Below are positions 1 through 10,075 of a DNA stretch of 57,865 nucleotides, one piece after another. Source of the stretch: Phellopilus nigrolimitatus. Taxonomy: Eukaryota > Basidiomycota > Agaricomycetes > Hymenochaetales > Hymenochaetaceae. A program made the position numbers and the translations under genes. The DNA lies in NCBI GenBank assembly GCA_021029095.1, contig JAJOHG010000159.1:1-57865 (forward strand), read 5' to 3'. The first letter of the stretch is position 1, and each line of letters begins with the position of its first letter. The notes beneath the pieces were generated by a model. It did no database searches, was not told the DNA's origin, and saw nothing but the letters and a program-made list of their open reading frames with translations.

Positions 1-125
1 CTCCCCGCGACCCCGCGCCTGCCAACAGCGACCACATTACCATCGACCTCGAGTAAATCACGCACCCTCGTCTCGCCCGCACGGCAGTGACCAAGGATGG
101 TCACTATTTCAAAGTCAGGGGGAGG
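1..125 (+). mobile_element. 3' end of an upstream LTR-element copy
   Basis: The first 90 bases read as the C-terminus of an open frame ending in ...PARQ and a TGA, followed by a purine-rich tract that runs directly into a TG-starting repeat at 126. The same order (ORF ending ...PPRQ, TGA, a GTCAC-containing spacer, purine tract, TG) recurs at 3395-3441. This segment is therefore the 3' internal end of another copy of the same element, cut by the window edge. Confidence 0.65.
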
Positions 126-825
126 TGTACCAGTGTACCACTGGCTACCTTCCGATATCGTCGCGGAACGGGTACAGGACCGCGGTTGAGCATAGAGACG
201 GATTGAGGATTGAGGACGAGTACGGACGCGGATAGAGGATCGAGCGCGATCGCGGACGCGGACGAAGGACCGAGGATCGACGCGTATGACACAGGGATGA
301 TTAGTCGAGTCGCGGAGACATCGCGGGGCACTCTTTGTTCAGTTACCTTACTGGGATCGCGCACGGACCGTAGACAGAAACGGGATTCGGTATTTAGTCG
401 AGATAGAGGCATCTTTGTACGGGGGCTTCCCCTTCGCGATCACGACACTGAATAGGATTGACACACACTTCTCATCTTCTCTCTTTTCGACCTCCCGTTC
501 GCCCTTCTTGACTTCGCGATCGACACTTGATCCGTTTCTCGACACCGTCTTCAGTTCTGAACCTTACTCGACACCGTCGTCCATCCCGAACGGTCCGCGA
601 CCACGACACCGCTGGGTCGCCGTCTCGACAGCATCGATAGAGAGGGAGCGAGTCAGCGTCGCGTCGTCCCAGTGTTGAGTCCCCCTGTCGGCTTTTCCCT
701 CTTCTTGATCAAGGCACCGTAGATTCCCCGAACCCTGTGGGCTGTCTTCGACCGTCTGCGCTACTTGCCCGAAAGGGTCTCGTAAACCGCGCTCGGCCTT
801 CACCCTTCCGGCGACCTGCTCATCA
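126..825 (+). repeat. LTR, upstream/shared copy
   Basis: It starts with TGTACCAGTGTACCACTGG right after a polypurine tract. It matches 3441-4054 in its 5' end, in a central block around GTGTTGAGTCC, and in a 3' block around CTCGTAAA. The 3' limit is approximate: a shared TCATCA ends at 825 here and at 4054 in the other copy. The two LTRs differ by many substitutions and in length (about 700 versus 614 bases), so the copies are old or recombined. No primer-binding site was recognised after it. Confidence 0.6.
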
Positions 826-1951
826 CCCGTTAGCGCCTCCATCCACTATCTCGCAACCGGCCCTTACCTTAGCAACCCTCCCTTCCATACCTCCCACTCC
901 CCGAGCCGCCACAATCACCCCACCCGCCGTTCCCGATCCGTCCGCCGCCGCCGCTCCGCCCACCGCATCCGCTCCACCCAACCCGTCCGCACCGTCCTCC
1001 CATCCGCCGCCCGCCTCCGACTCCGCCCCGTCCCCGAAACCACTCCACTCCCTCACCATCTCCGTGTCCCCATCCGCATCCCTCGCTCCGTCCCGCTCCG
1101 CCCCGCCGTCCTCTCGGGCCGTATCCTTCGCCACGAGGCCGGACACCGTGCCGACTGCAGCTTCCGCACCAGCATCCGACACTGCGCCGCCCCCGCCAGT
1201 CTCCTCTCCCGCGTCCTTCGGAGATTCCGCCCACTCGGCCGCCTCGTCTCTACCCGCGGTCGGCGAGCCCACCCGCGCCTGCTTGTCCGCTCGGCCCTTC
1301 TCACACGGCGCCTCTTGCGACGCCGCACGCTTGCGGGCGACCGGCGCTTGCGTGACCACCGAGGGCGGACCCTCCAGCTGTCTCAGTTAAACACCAATAC
1401 CCACTCAAAAACCGTGAGCAGCCACTCACCGTCGGCTCCTCCTCCTCCGCCTTCACCACGCGTTCCGCCTCCGCCGCCGCGAGTGCCGCGTACTTGCGAA
1501 GGTCGCCCAAATCCGCCCCAGTGGCGCGCGCGCGGTCCACGAGCCCAGTGTATTGCCGACGTAGGGCGCGCTTCATCCCCGCAACCCACTCGTAGTCGGC
1601 CGGCGTGAAACGATCTCGGCAGTCGTTTAACGCCGCATCCAGCGTCTTCTACCCGTCGGTAACTCAACATTAGCGTCCCACCCTCAACCTCAGCAAACGA
1701 CAAAAACTTACCCAGCGGAAATCTGCCTGCCATACGCCCTCCAGGAGCATGGCCTTGTCGTCCTCCGTGCTCCACTCCCGCACGCTCTCCTCGAACGCGT
1801 CGATCGCCATCCGAACCAGCCCCCCCCCAGTGGTCGCCAGAAACGCGTTCGGCGGCACGGTCCCGGTCACAGAAGTCCCGGTCACAGAAGTCCCAGCCGC
1901 AGAAGCCCCAGTTTCCGGAAGAGAAGCAGAGCGCGGGGGCAGCGAAGACAT
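823..1951 (-). CDS. Antisense three-exon gene inside the LTR element, unknown function
   Basis: Predicted exons on the minus strand are 1951-1712, 1648-1430 and 1377-823, giving 336 aa. Both introns (63 and 52 nt) begin GTAAG or GTGAG, end in AG and are phase 0, and all three frames join cleanly. The N-terminal part is Ser/Thr-rich with a repeated TSVTG unit. Exon 2 encodes a charged, probably helical segment (TPADYEWVAGMKRALRRQY...). The C-terminal part is Ala/Gly/Glu-rich and of low complexity. No family was recognised. The stop codon falls at the inner edge of the upstream LTR. A start further upstream, at 1990 or 2119, is also possible. Because the gene is antisense to the element, its introns would not be removed from a genomic element transcript. 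Confidence 0.5.
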
Positions 1952-3440
1952 GGTGGTCGAAGAGAGAAAGGCGGGAGCACCGACCGTGCTTAAAACAAAA
2001 ATTGCTTCCGCCCCCATCACTCGGCTAACCCGATTCGGCAGCGCGCCCCCTTCCGTGCCTGTTGCCACCCGGCACTTGCCGACGGTTCCGGCGGCACGCC
2101 ACACCTCCCGGTGAATCACACTACAGTATCTAAGTCCCTCCGTCCGACTCGTCCCCTAAACGGTACCCGGACGTTTCATCGGTTACTTCTAGGCCCTGGC
2201 ATGGAGCCGTCCTCGGCGGCCAATCGCAACCTCCCCTTTTCCTCCCCCACAGTCGGCGCATCTCGGTCAATCGCTCCTCGGCCAGTGCCGGATCGGATTC
2301 AAATCGGCCGCCTCTCCTCTCGGTCGGACACCCAGCGATCCAAATCGGATCGGCTTTTCACCGGCCGTCCCACTTATCGGATGTCGGATAATCCGCTCCC
2401 TATCGGACACCCGTGGCCACTTACCCCCTTATCGCACCCCCTACTCGCGCATCAGTCGGCACCCATCGGTTATAATGCAACACCGCCACGCCTCGGCCGC
2501 GGCTCACCTATATCAATAACCCGCTGCACACGTACCCCAGGGCACGAATATGGCTGCGCTCGAACCCCCCATCCACATCCCACCCATTCCCCTTCCGCTC
2601 CCCGGCAACGCAGACGCCCCGTCTCCTGTCGGGCTCCCCTATACACTCCCGCTATTCCTTGTCCACGTCGCATGGGTTGCCCTCGTCAATCACCTTTCCG
2701 AATCCCGACTCGTTCCCCTTGCCATTCACTATGTCGGTCCCCGCTTCGCCGCCCAGTGGAGTAGCATCCCCCTCGACGACGACGCTCCATGGTCCTCCTT
2801 TATCCGCGGTCTCACCAGAGCCTACCCGGAAATCCTCCCCAGCATTGACCCGCAAAAGCTCTTCCACATGCAATCCGAAATCGGCCGCCTCATTCTTGAG
2901 GACATCGGGCACGATGCGACGCGCGCGTTTGAGGCGTTTTTCTGGATCGACGACATCATCCTTATCTTCGCAATCCAACTCGGCTACCCCTACCGCGCAC
3001 GGAATACCCTATCTGCCAACTTCGTTCTCTTCGCCCTTTCGGCAGTTTTCCGACGAACCAGAGATCTCGAGAACCACGGCGGCCTACGTGCCGATGGCCC
3101 CTTCCCGGACCTTCCGCTTCCCGTCATCAACGGCCGCCCACACTATGATTTCGCCAACCCGCCGCGCGCCCGCCCCCTCGCCCCCGAGTTCAACTTACAA
3201 TGGGACCTTCACGCTCGTCCCGCCTCGCCACCACCCATCGTCCTTCCGCAACTGTTTCCCGACATACCCGATCTCCAACCTCCCGCCGTTCCCCCGCTCC
3301 CCGAGTTCCTCCTTCCGCCTTCCGCCCGTCTCGCACAGCCCACCGTCATCACCATCTATGACAGTGACGATGAGCGCCCCTCGCGGTCTCCGCCACCAAG
3401 ACAGTGACCGAGGACGGTCACGATTTTAGTGGGGGGGAGG
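826..3440 (+). mobile_element. Internal region of a non-autonomous LTR element
   Basis: This 2.6-kb stretch lies between two related direct LTR-like repeats and ends in a purine tract at about 3431-3440. No reverse transcriptase, integrase, protease or zinc-knuckle motif is visible on either strand. Instead it carries two divergent genes: an antisense spliced gene (823-1951) and a sense ORF (2550-3407). Between them lies a 600-base spacer with a TATAAT-like string at about 2471. The best description is a non-autonomous LTR retroelement with non-canonical cargo. The assignment rests on LTR and purine-tract structure only. Confidence 0.55.
2550..3407 (+). CDS. Sense ORF of the LTR element, unknown function
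   Basis: A single uninterrupted frame of 285 aa starts MAALEPP, has a hydrophobic segment near residues 30-50, and ends in a proline-rich tail with an acidic YDSDDE motif just before ...PPPRQ. The stop lies about 25 bases upstream of the polypurine tract. The same C-terminal ending is found before the first LTR at 1-90, so this ORF is a conserved part of the element. It has no CCHC knuckle, protease or polymerase motif. It might be a divergent gag-like or accessory protein, but that is only a guess from its position. Confidence 0.5.
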   Translation: MAALEPPIHIPPIPLPLPGNADAPSPVGLPYTLPLFLVHVAWVALVNHLSESRLVPLAIHYVGPRFAAQWSSIPLDDDAPWSSFIRGLTRAYPEILPSIDPQKLFHMQSEIGRLILEDIGHDATRAFEAFFWIDDIILIFAIQLGYPYRARNTLSANFVLFALSAVFRRTRDLENHGGLRADGPFPDLPLPVINGRPHYDFANPPRARPLAPEFNLQWDLHARPASPPPIVLPQLFPDIPDLQPPAVPPLPEFLLPPSARLAQPTVITIYDSDDERPSRSPPPRQ

Positions 3441-4054
3441 TGTACCAGTATACGACTGGGTACAGTCCGATTCTGCCACCGTAGGAGCGGCAGACGGAGT
3501 CCGACGTCGGCAAGCGGTGTTAAGAGGGAGGAACAGCCGGGAGAGTAGTAGGCGGAAGAGGGATCGGACTAAGATGCGGAGGACTAACGGCCGATGACGC
3601 ATTCCGCGAGCGGTCGGTCGGCCGATCAGATCGGAGGCGAGTTAGCCGACGGCTAGTGATTCGAGGGTGAAGATAAGAAGGATTTGCGGGCCGGCGGGTG
3701 TCCTATTTAGAGTAGAGTATCGCATCATGTAGTGGAGGCGGGCCCGGTCCTTCCTCTATAGAGTTCATTGCCCACTTCTCTTCCCTCTGTCCGACGTCGA
3801 TCCGGTTCCCGTCGTCTCGAGGCTTCGCGCTATTTTGTTCCGCTCAGCACTCCGACAGTTGGCTCCGCCCCGACAGATCGAGTCGGCCACGCGCCCGACG
3901 AGGACGCGGCCGCTTCTGATCCGACCCAGTGTTGAGTCCGACTTCGGCTTGTTCCCTCCTGGCTAAAGCACTGTAGATTCACCGAACGGCGGACGTACGG
4001 TCCTTCGACTGTTTTCCCGCCCGGCACGAAAGGATCTCGTAAAACGCGTCATCA
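3441..4054 (+). repeat. LTR, downstream copy
   Basis: It begins TGTACCAGTATACGACTGG immediately after GGGGGGGAGG and is the diverged partner of 126-825. The shared central (GTGTTGAGTCC) and terminal (CTCGTAAA) blocks are in the same order. Its 3' end at TCATCA is approximate. Confidence 0.6.
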
Positions 4055-4930
4055 CTTTTTTTTTCATGTCGACGACGACGATGCTCACCTCCACGACGCG
4101 GCCGCCGTGCGACAAGACCCCGCACGTCCTGCAACTGACGACACCCCAAGCCACATCGTGGACTCGACAACGACGACAACGCGGTTGCGCGGGCACGCGC
4201 TCGTGCTCGACGGCACGCGTGTGTACTCGACGGCACGCGTGTGTACTCGACGGCACGCGTGTGTACTCGACGACGACAAAGCGCTGCGCAAGCACGCGCT
4301 AAGCGACAGCAAACGACAGTGCCGGTGTGCACTCGCTCACATCCCCGTTCGTCCGCGAAGCCTTCAAGAGGCTCGCATGTGCCAGCTGCTGCCACCGACC
4401 GCGGTGACACAGAGAAGATCTGGCATCACACGTTCTACAGCGACCCGCCCGCTCGCTACCCTTTGTGCGGCCTCTGGCGATCCCCCGACTCTGTCGTCTT
4501 GTCTACGCTGTGCGGGAAGGCCGACTAATCCCGCTGGCAGACGCTGCCCGCCCGCGCACATCCAGCTGCAGGCGCAGCCGCAAATGCCGTGCACGACGCG
4601 CGCGTCATCCGTGCGCCTCATCCGCCCGCGCGCCACGGTGCGCTGCTCAACCCGAAGGCGAACAGAGGGAAACTGGCGCTGGACGCGCCCCGCGCACACT
4701 GCAAGGTCGCGAGCGGAGGGGTGTTGGTGGGGTTGTGGATAGGGTGGAACATCGCACACGCACGCGCTCGAGCGCGCGTGTGTGCGACGTGGAGCGCGTC
4801 GCGGCGGCGGGTACTCTGCGCGAGACGGTCGCGCACCGTCACACGGACCGCCGCACGGACGCGGCGCGCGGCGTCGTCGAGGCCTCGTGGCGACCCTCGC
4901 GCTCTCGGCGCGCGCGTGTTCTGCGAGGTA
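4055..4930. other. GC-rich non-coding stretch
   Basis: This stretch is very GC-rich, with several overlapping open frames on both strands but no recognisable protein or intron-consistent model. Its only clear structure is the triple 20-bp repeat at 4207-4266. It ends abruptly at about 4930, where the sequence turns AT-rich. Confidence 0.5.
4207..4266 (+). repeat. Three perfect tandem copies of a 20-bp unit
   Basis: TCGACGGCACGCGTGTGTAC occurs at 4207-4226, 4227-4246 and 4247-4266 without mismatch. The core ACGCGT is a palindrome. Confidence 0.95.
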
Positions 4931-5205
4931 TAGCTAATAATATTACTTTATTTTTCGTACATAATACAAAAAAAAATTATGTAAGTAAAAATGTGATGAA
5001 CAAAAAAAAGGCAATGGGTGCAGTGTCGGGCTGATTAGTAAGGCGGGGGTCGGGTACAGAAGCCGAGGGCGGAGGGCACATCAACGGCACATTATATAAC
5101 AATAATGACAAATTCTACCCAAAATAGGAGGGGTTCCGGCCCATTCCTAGAGGCTGCCTGTAATTACATTATTTAAAAACAGCTCAGACAAGTTGTACAA
5201 ATTAG
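4931..5205. other. AT-rich spacer, no gene
   Basis: A sharp drop in GC content follows 4930. The stretch contains A-runs and a partial copy of the following tandem unit at about 5159-5205 (ATTTAAAAACAGCTCAGACA), but no coding signal. Confidence 0.5.
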
Positions 5206-5576
5206 TGTATGATTTTGAAAAAAGGTATACACTACTTTGAATATAGCCTGAGCTGGTTCTACAAAACCAAGCTATTATTTAAAAACAGCACAGACAAATC
5301 CGAGCCTTTGCTTGAAAATAGACCTGTATGATTTTGAAAACAGGTATATACTGTTTTGATTATAGTCTGAGTCGATTCTAGAAGACCTTGCTATTATTTG
5401 AAAACAGACCTGTATGATTTTGAAAACAGGTATATACTATTTTGAGTATAGCCTGAGGCGGTTCTACAAGATCACACCATTGTTTGAAAACAAATCTGTA
5501 TGATTTTGACAAAAGGTATATACTATTTTGAATATAGCCTGAGTCGATTCTAGAAGACCATGCTAAGTTTATAAAT
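5206..5576 (+). repeat. Degenerate tandem array, 86-bp period
   Basis: Copies beginning TGTATGATTTTGA start at 5206, 5325, 5411 and 5497. The last two spacings are exactly 86 bases; the first is 119 because of an internal insertion. Each copy carries a GGTATAYACT block, a TATAGCCTGAG block and a TTGAAAACA block. It is AT-rich and non-coding. Confidence 0.85.
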
Positions 5577-5792
5577 AAAGCTACACCACTATTAAAATAT
5601 ACAATATGCTCACAATATATGCATGCAAATTTCTAGAACTCGCACTATGCAAGTTTCAAAAAAGAACACACCATTTATAAAAACTTGTGTTTGAATTGTG
5701 TTAAACTATGCTAGATATGTTATACAAAAAGTACAGGAATAAAGACAACAGTATCTACACACCAAATGCCTAGGAATTCTTGTAATTATAGT
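5577..5792. other. AT-rich spacer
   Basis: This is a low-complexity AT-rich sequence between the tandem array and the coiled-coil fragment. No gene is seen. Confidence 0.5.
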
Positions 5793-6424
5793 AATCACTG
5801 CCCGACAAGGATGCGCAGCTCGAGCGGAGCAAGAAGCGCGAAACAGAGCTGGAGGAAGATGTCGCTGCTCTCCAGGCCGACCTGGACACGCTGGACTCGC
5901 AGCTTGACAGGGTGATGATCAACCACAAGGCAACCGAAAAGAAGTACGAGGCGCTCCGCGAGGCATTTGACGAGGCGGCCAACCACATCGCGCACTTCGA
6001 GGCAGGGCAGAATGAGTGGAAGATGCGCGAGGAGGAGCTGTCTCAGAGTCTGAAAATCGCCGAGAAACTCGAGGGTCTGCAGGCTGAGCGCGACCAACTG
6101 AAGAAGCTCTCTGAAGACTCGCGCCGACTGTTAAGCGAGCGGGAGGAAGACCTTGTTCGAGCGCGAGAGTGTATGGAGACGGCTATTTCTGATCTCGAGA
6201 CGAAGCTGGCGTCTGAAGTCCGGAATTGGTGTGTGCCCTGTTTCATTTTCACTTCATCTTTGTTTATGTGGAGTACAGCGATCTTGGGAAAGTGCGGACA
6301 GATAGCCTTGAAGACGAGGCTCGTCAAGCACATGAGCAGCTCGCGGAGACGGCTCGTACGGCAACAGAGTATACTGCCTTGATCACGAAGAAGGAAGCTG
6401 ACATATCCCGCTCATCTCTGCTTC
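5793..6424 (+). pseudogene. Isolated coiled-coil gene fragment
   Basis: An open frame starts abruptly after a cluster of stops (TAA TTA TAG TAA) and runs about 145 residues to 6228. It then crosses a good 50-nt intron (6229-6278, GTGTGT...TACAG) into a second exon to about 6424. The predicted product is almost entirely charged heptad sequence (for example LERSKKRETELEEDVAALQ and LQAERDQLKKLSEDSRRLL), typical of a long parallel coiled coil (SMC-, myosin-tail- or golgin-like). There is no start codon context at the left edge, no conserved head domain and no clear continuation after 6424. Repeats flank it on the left. It is probably a relocated or truncated internal piece of a larger gene; the parent family cannot be named. 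Confidence 0.5.
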
Positions 6425-7187
6425 GTATGTCGTATGGTGCCCCTGCTTTCCACATACCTCCCATTTCTTTTGTCTTCTGTTTTCTGTCTTCGAAGCTGTA
6501 TCCAAATGGATGAGAAATGATTCTCACCCTCTCGTTTCGAGTTTTCTTCTCTTCCCTTTGCACATTGTCTCCTATGTAATACTGCGGGCATCCCTGTCTT
6601 TGTACATGCATTGTGTTTTCTGAAATTTCCTTTGCACTGAAGCAATCAATGGAACTGTGTCTTTCTTGAATCTATCAGTTGTCTGGGGGTGTGGTGGTGT
6701 GCAGCTAGCCATAAAATTCGCAAAATGGTGACTTGTCACAAATGTGACATGCTGATCTTCCCGGAAAGATTAATACGAAACAAATTTGTCTTTGCACCTT
6801 TGCCTGCAGCCTGCAACTATTCTCTCCCAGTGAGTGCCCATTTTGCCTTTGTGTGCACTGTGCAACCACATTGATAACAGATAACCTGCCCACATCTATG
6901 TCATGTAGGGCATAGCATGAGTTGACCTGTGGGTATTAACATTTTGCTAATAGCACAGCAAGTTCAGCTTCAATTTGAACGCTCTTACATGTATTATGTG
7001 TGTGCTATTGCATACAGTAGAATACAGAAACACCCATCTTGATTGGTGCACTATTGACAAATCTAATGTTGAACAGGTCATTTAAGACCTATTTATATGC
7101 TTTCCGATCTCTAATCTATTTGCTATGGGCCTCTGACTCTCTAAGCAATTTCTATGGCCCTTCCATATGCTTCCCAAGCCGCCACAC
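6425..7187. other. Intergenic, no gene seen
   Basis: This moderately AT-rich sequence contains only short frames and no splice-consistent model. It could contain further decayed exons of the coiled-coil fragment, but none was convincing. Confidence 0.4.
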
Positions 7188-7610
7188 TATGTACCTACAG
7201 AGCTACAGAAAGCTACAGACTCCTACAGTGCAACCTAGCTATGTACCTACAGAGCTACAGAAAGCTACAGAAAGCTACAGACGCTACAGTGCAACCCAGC
7301 TATGTACCTACAGAGCTACAGTAAGCTACAGACGTCTACAGTGCAACCCAGCTATGTACCTACAGAGCTACAGTAAGCTACAGAGCTACAGTAAGCTACA
7401 GACGTCTACAGTGCAACCCAGCTATGTACCTATAGAGCTACAGTAAGCTACAGACGTCTACAGTGCAACCCAGCTATGTACCTATAGAGCTACAGTAAGC
7501 TACAGTAAGCTACAGACGCTACAGACGTCTACAGTGCTACAAGTCAACGCTACAATTTTGCTACAATAGCTACGTGACGCTACAGACGTCTACAGACGTC
7601 TACAAACCAA
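7188..7610 (+). repeat. TACAG-rich complex tandem array
   Basis: The unit TATGTACCTACAGAGCTACAG, ending in GTGCAACCCAGC, recurs at 7188, 7240, 7301, 7353, 7423 and 7475. The spacings of 52, 61, 52, 70 and 52 are made by adding one or two 9-base AGCTACAGT-like subunits to a 52-base core. The array ends in denser GACGTCTACA repeats to about 7610. The short frames in it are repeat artefacts. Confidence 0.9.
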
Positions 7611-8403
7611 CGCTGAAAATCCATTTTCCTGATGTTGACCTAATGTTACGGAGGAACAGGGTCTTGCCTAATGGAGCGAGGAGTGTGACTGTGGACAGTG
7701 ACGTGACGAGTGACGTGAGGCTTGACTGTGACAAGGCGACGATGACTATGGCAAGACTGTGAAGCACAGAGTGCAGGACTATGAAGAGCAAGGGTGATGA
7801 ATAGCAAGACTATGCTAGCTACTGAACAAGGAGGTCAAGCTGGGGCTTAAGGTCCCAGCGATGTACCTATATATACTGTGAGGCTGACTATGATGTCAGC
7901 GGAGCTATGGAGTCATGCGCAGCATGACATGAGGGGAGCGTGAGGGAAAGGCCCGTAAGGGACGTGTACAGTGGAGCATGGAATGAGGTAGTGGAGCATG
8001 GAGCAGGGAATGCCCAGGAGGGGCGTGTACAATGAGGAAGGGGTCAGGCCATGAACTAAGGGAAAGATAATGGAAAGGTGAAGGGCCTGACTAAGCAAGG
8101 AAGGAATGATGTAAGGGGGGTCGTGAGGTAAGCAAGGTAAGTTCTAACACCCAGGGAGTGAAGTGTTGCTACTGCAATACACATGTGCATTGCACATTTT
8201 TGCAGCCCTTGGCAAGTGCACAGTTGTTGCACATGGTGATGGTTGCAAGGCAAACTGTGGCATATTTGTTGCTGCTTGGAGCTACCTGTATAAAAGCCTG
8301 CATGCTCTTCCAGCTCCATCACAACAATCCCCCAGCAACAGACCATCACACATTATCTCAACCAACATCAGGAAGTTTTCAAACCTAAGACTCAACTTAA
8401 AGG
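7611..8403. other. Intergenic, purine-rich
   Basis: The sequence is GA-rich (GTGAC, GGAGCATGGA and GAGGGGC motifs) and has no convincing gene. The region 8160-8400 might contain untranslated leader or an unrecognised upstream exon of the following gene. Confidence 0.4.
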
Positions 8404-9170
8404 ATGGAAGCTATATCACACAGTGAACTATGTTCAACATGTGTACTGTACTACACCAATAAATACTCCAAGATTACACAGGTGAGTCCAATGCCAGGAC
8501 TAGAGCTGCAAATGCCTCAAACCCTGAGATGTACCACTAGGCTCGAGCAGAACACATAAATGAAGCAGATGGCAAATTTGAAGAGCTTACAGATGCAGTT
8601 AAGAACAATGAAGACTTGATAGGAGCTATCTATTTTATCAGCGGGACACATGTATGTGAGTAGTTTGGATAGCAATTCTACTTTATTTCAAGAAGGCTGC
8701 ATTTCCAGTAATTGTCTACCTTGCTGATCAGTTCTGTTTTCTTGAAGGTGGTGGTTTAGAAGAGAAATTATATTATAAATGGTTCATTGAGGATGGCACA
8801 AAGAAGCTATGTCTCAGAGGTAAGCTATATGGGATCTCTCAAGGGACTGCATGGATAGCTGACATATTGATTCTATGATATGCACAATAATACAGTGACA
8901 AAAAATCCAGCAAACCCTGTCAAGGAAGATAATTTCATGGATGATATAGCCAGGTATTCAGGGACAACAAGTGAGATCGACCTGTCAATTCATCAATTTA
9001 ATTATGATACTCGCATTCATCCAGGTGGGTTGGAAAGGGACTATATAAGGCGCGGACTGTTAGGAGAATGCCCTTCAAAAAAGAGACAATCTGAGCTTCA
9101 AGCAGTAGGAGAATGTCCTCCCCCAGAAAGAAACAACCTAGGTAAACAAAAGTGTTGTACAGTCATGTGA
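8404..9170 (+). CDS. Unrecognised multi-exon gene, 3' end disturbed by a mariner insertion
   Basis: Four exons join in frame: 8404-8481, 8541-8651, 8693-8819 and 8896-9170. The introns (59, 41 and 76 nt) have GTGAG, GTATG and GTAAG donors and AG acceptors, with consistent phases 0, 0 and 1, giving about 196 aa. The product includes segments such as KFEELTDAVKNNEDLIGAIY and FPVIVYLADQFCFLEGGG and two copies of a GECP motif near the C-terminus. No known family was recognised. The last five codons, including the stop, overlap the left end of a Tc1/mariner element at 9160. Without the insertion the frame would read ...KCCTLQ and stop four codons later. A longer gene with more upstream exons cannot be excluded. 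Confidence 0.45.
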
Positions 9171-10075
9171 CATAAGTTTATTCCGGGGTGTGGCAATCAT
9201 GAACTCATCAAAATTTGTTTGCTTCATTACTCCACAAACACAAAATAAATTATCAATCCAACACTTGGTGGTTCCTCCTTTGACCTCTGTTATCTCCTCC
9301 ACATGTATAGGCATGCTAGAAATAAGAGAATTAATTATTTTAGTGTCAATCTTTTCGCATTCCTCCAAAAGTGCCCTCTTCAATTCTTTCTTGTTCCGGA
9401 ATGTTTCTGGTCTTTTTCTGGTTGGGATTTTTGTCAGATACCAAAGATTTTCACTGGGGTTAATGTCTAATGATTGAGCTGGGTGCGGAAATGTCTCCAG
9501 GAAATTGCTGTCCCTGATTGTTTTCACTGCATTGAATCTGTGAACTGATGCTTCATCTTCCATGACCTTTACAAGCCACATCTCCTCATAAAACTCCATA
9601 TAAATGCCCCAGAGGGATCCTGTTATGATCAATTCCACATAACCATTGCTCTTTTGGCTATCCTTGGGCATAAAAATGAGTGGGCCTGCTTGTTATATGC
9701 AATGCACCCTCAAATCATAGCTCTTGACATTCCTGACTTAACAATAGCTGCCAGGCACTTCTTTTCAAGCTCCTCTTTGAGTTATTTCCATACTAGAGGG
9801 ATCCTGTAGCTCTTCCAAAGCTTTACTAGTGATATTACTGTCCAGATGACTCTGTGCCATTCCTCCTTTCCAGAGGGTAAAATTGCGGTTATTTGAGCAA
9901 GCCATTTCTCTTTATGCTTGTCACTCAGAGTGGGGTTTTTTGCATGCATAGTGTGAATATATGCCCAAGTAACAATATTAACCCATCTGGATAGCCCTGG
10001 GGGCTGCTGGGGAGGAGAGGCTGATGTTGGAGTTATGGGTGTTGTCAACAAGTGTTTGGCATCTGTTGCCAACAA
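9138..10075 (-). pseudogene. Degenerate Tc1/mariner DDE transposase
   Basis: The downstream part (9671-9138) shows the C-terminal half of a Tc1-type transposase: MEDEASVH with the second catalytic Asp, then SLDINPSENLW with the third acidic residue. The spacing is 34 residues (DD34E), followed by a KGGTTKCW ending. The upstream part (10075-9782) matches the region before the first catalytic Asp (KHKEKWLAQI...EEWHRVIW). The usual (S/T)DE at the first catalytic position is replaced (WTVIS), and stops or frame changes separate the two halves at 9672-9781. The helix-turn-helix region beyond 10075 is also interrupted. The copy cannot encode an active enzyme, although its ends are perfect. Confidence 0.85.

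Noticed and set aside
4056..4930. Frames around 4107-5034 as a gene
   Set aside because: They overlap on both strands, run through the 20-bp repeat, and have arginine-rich compositional-bias sequence only.
7188..7610. CRISPR-like array
   Set aside because: The units are contiguous tandem repeats without unique spacers, in a eukaryotic genome.
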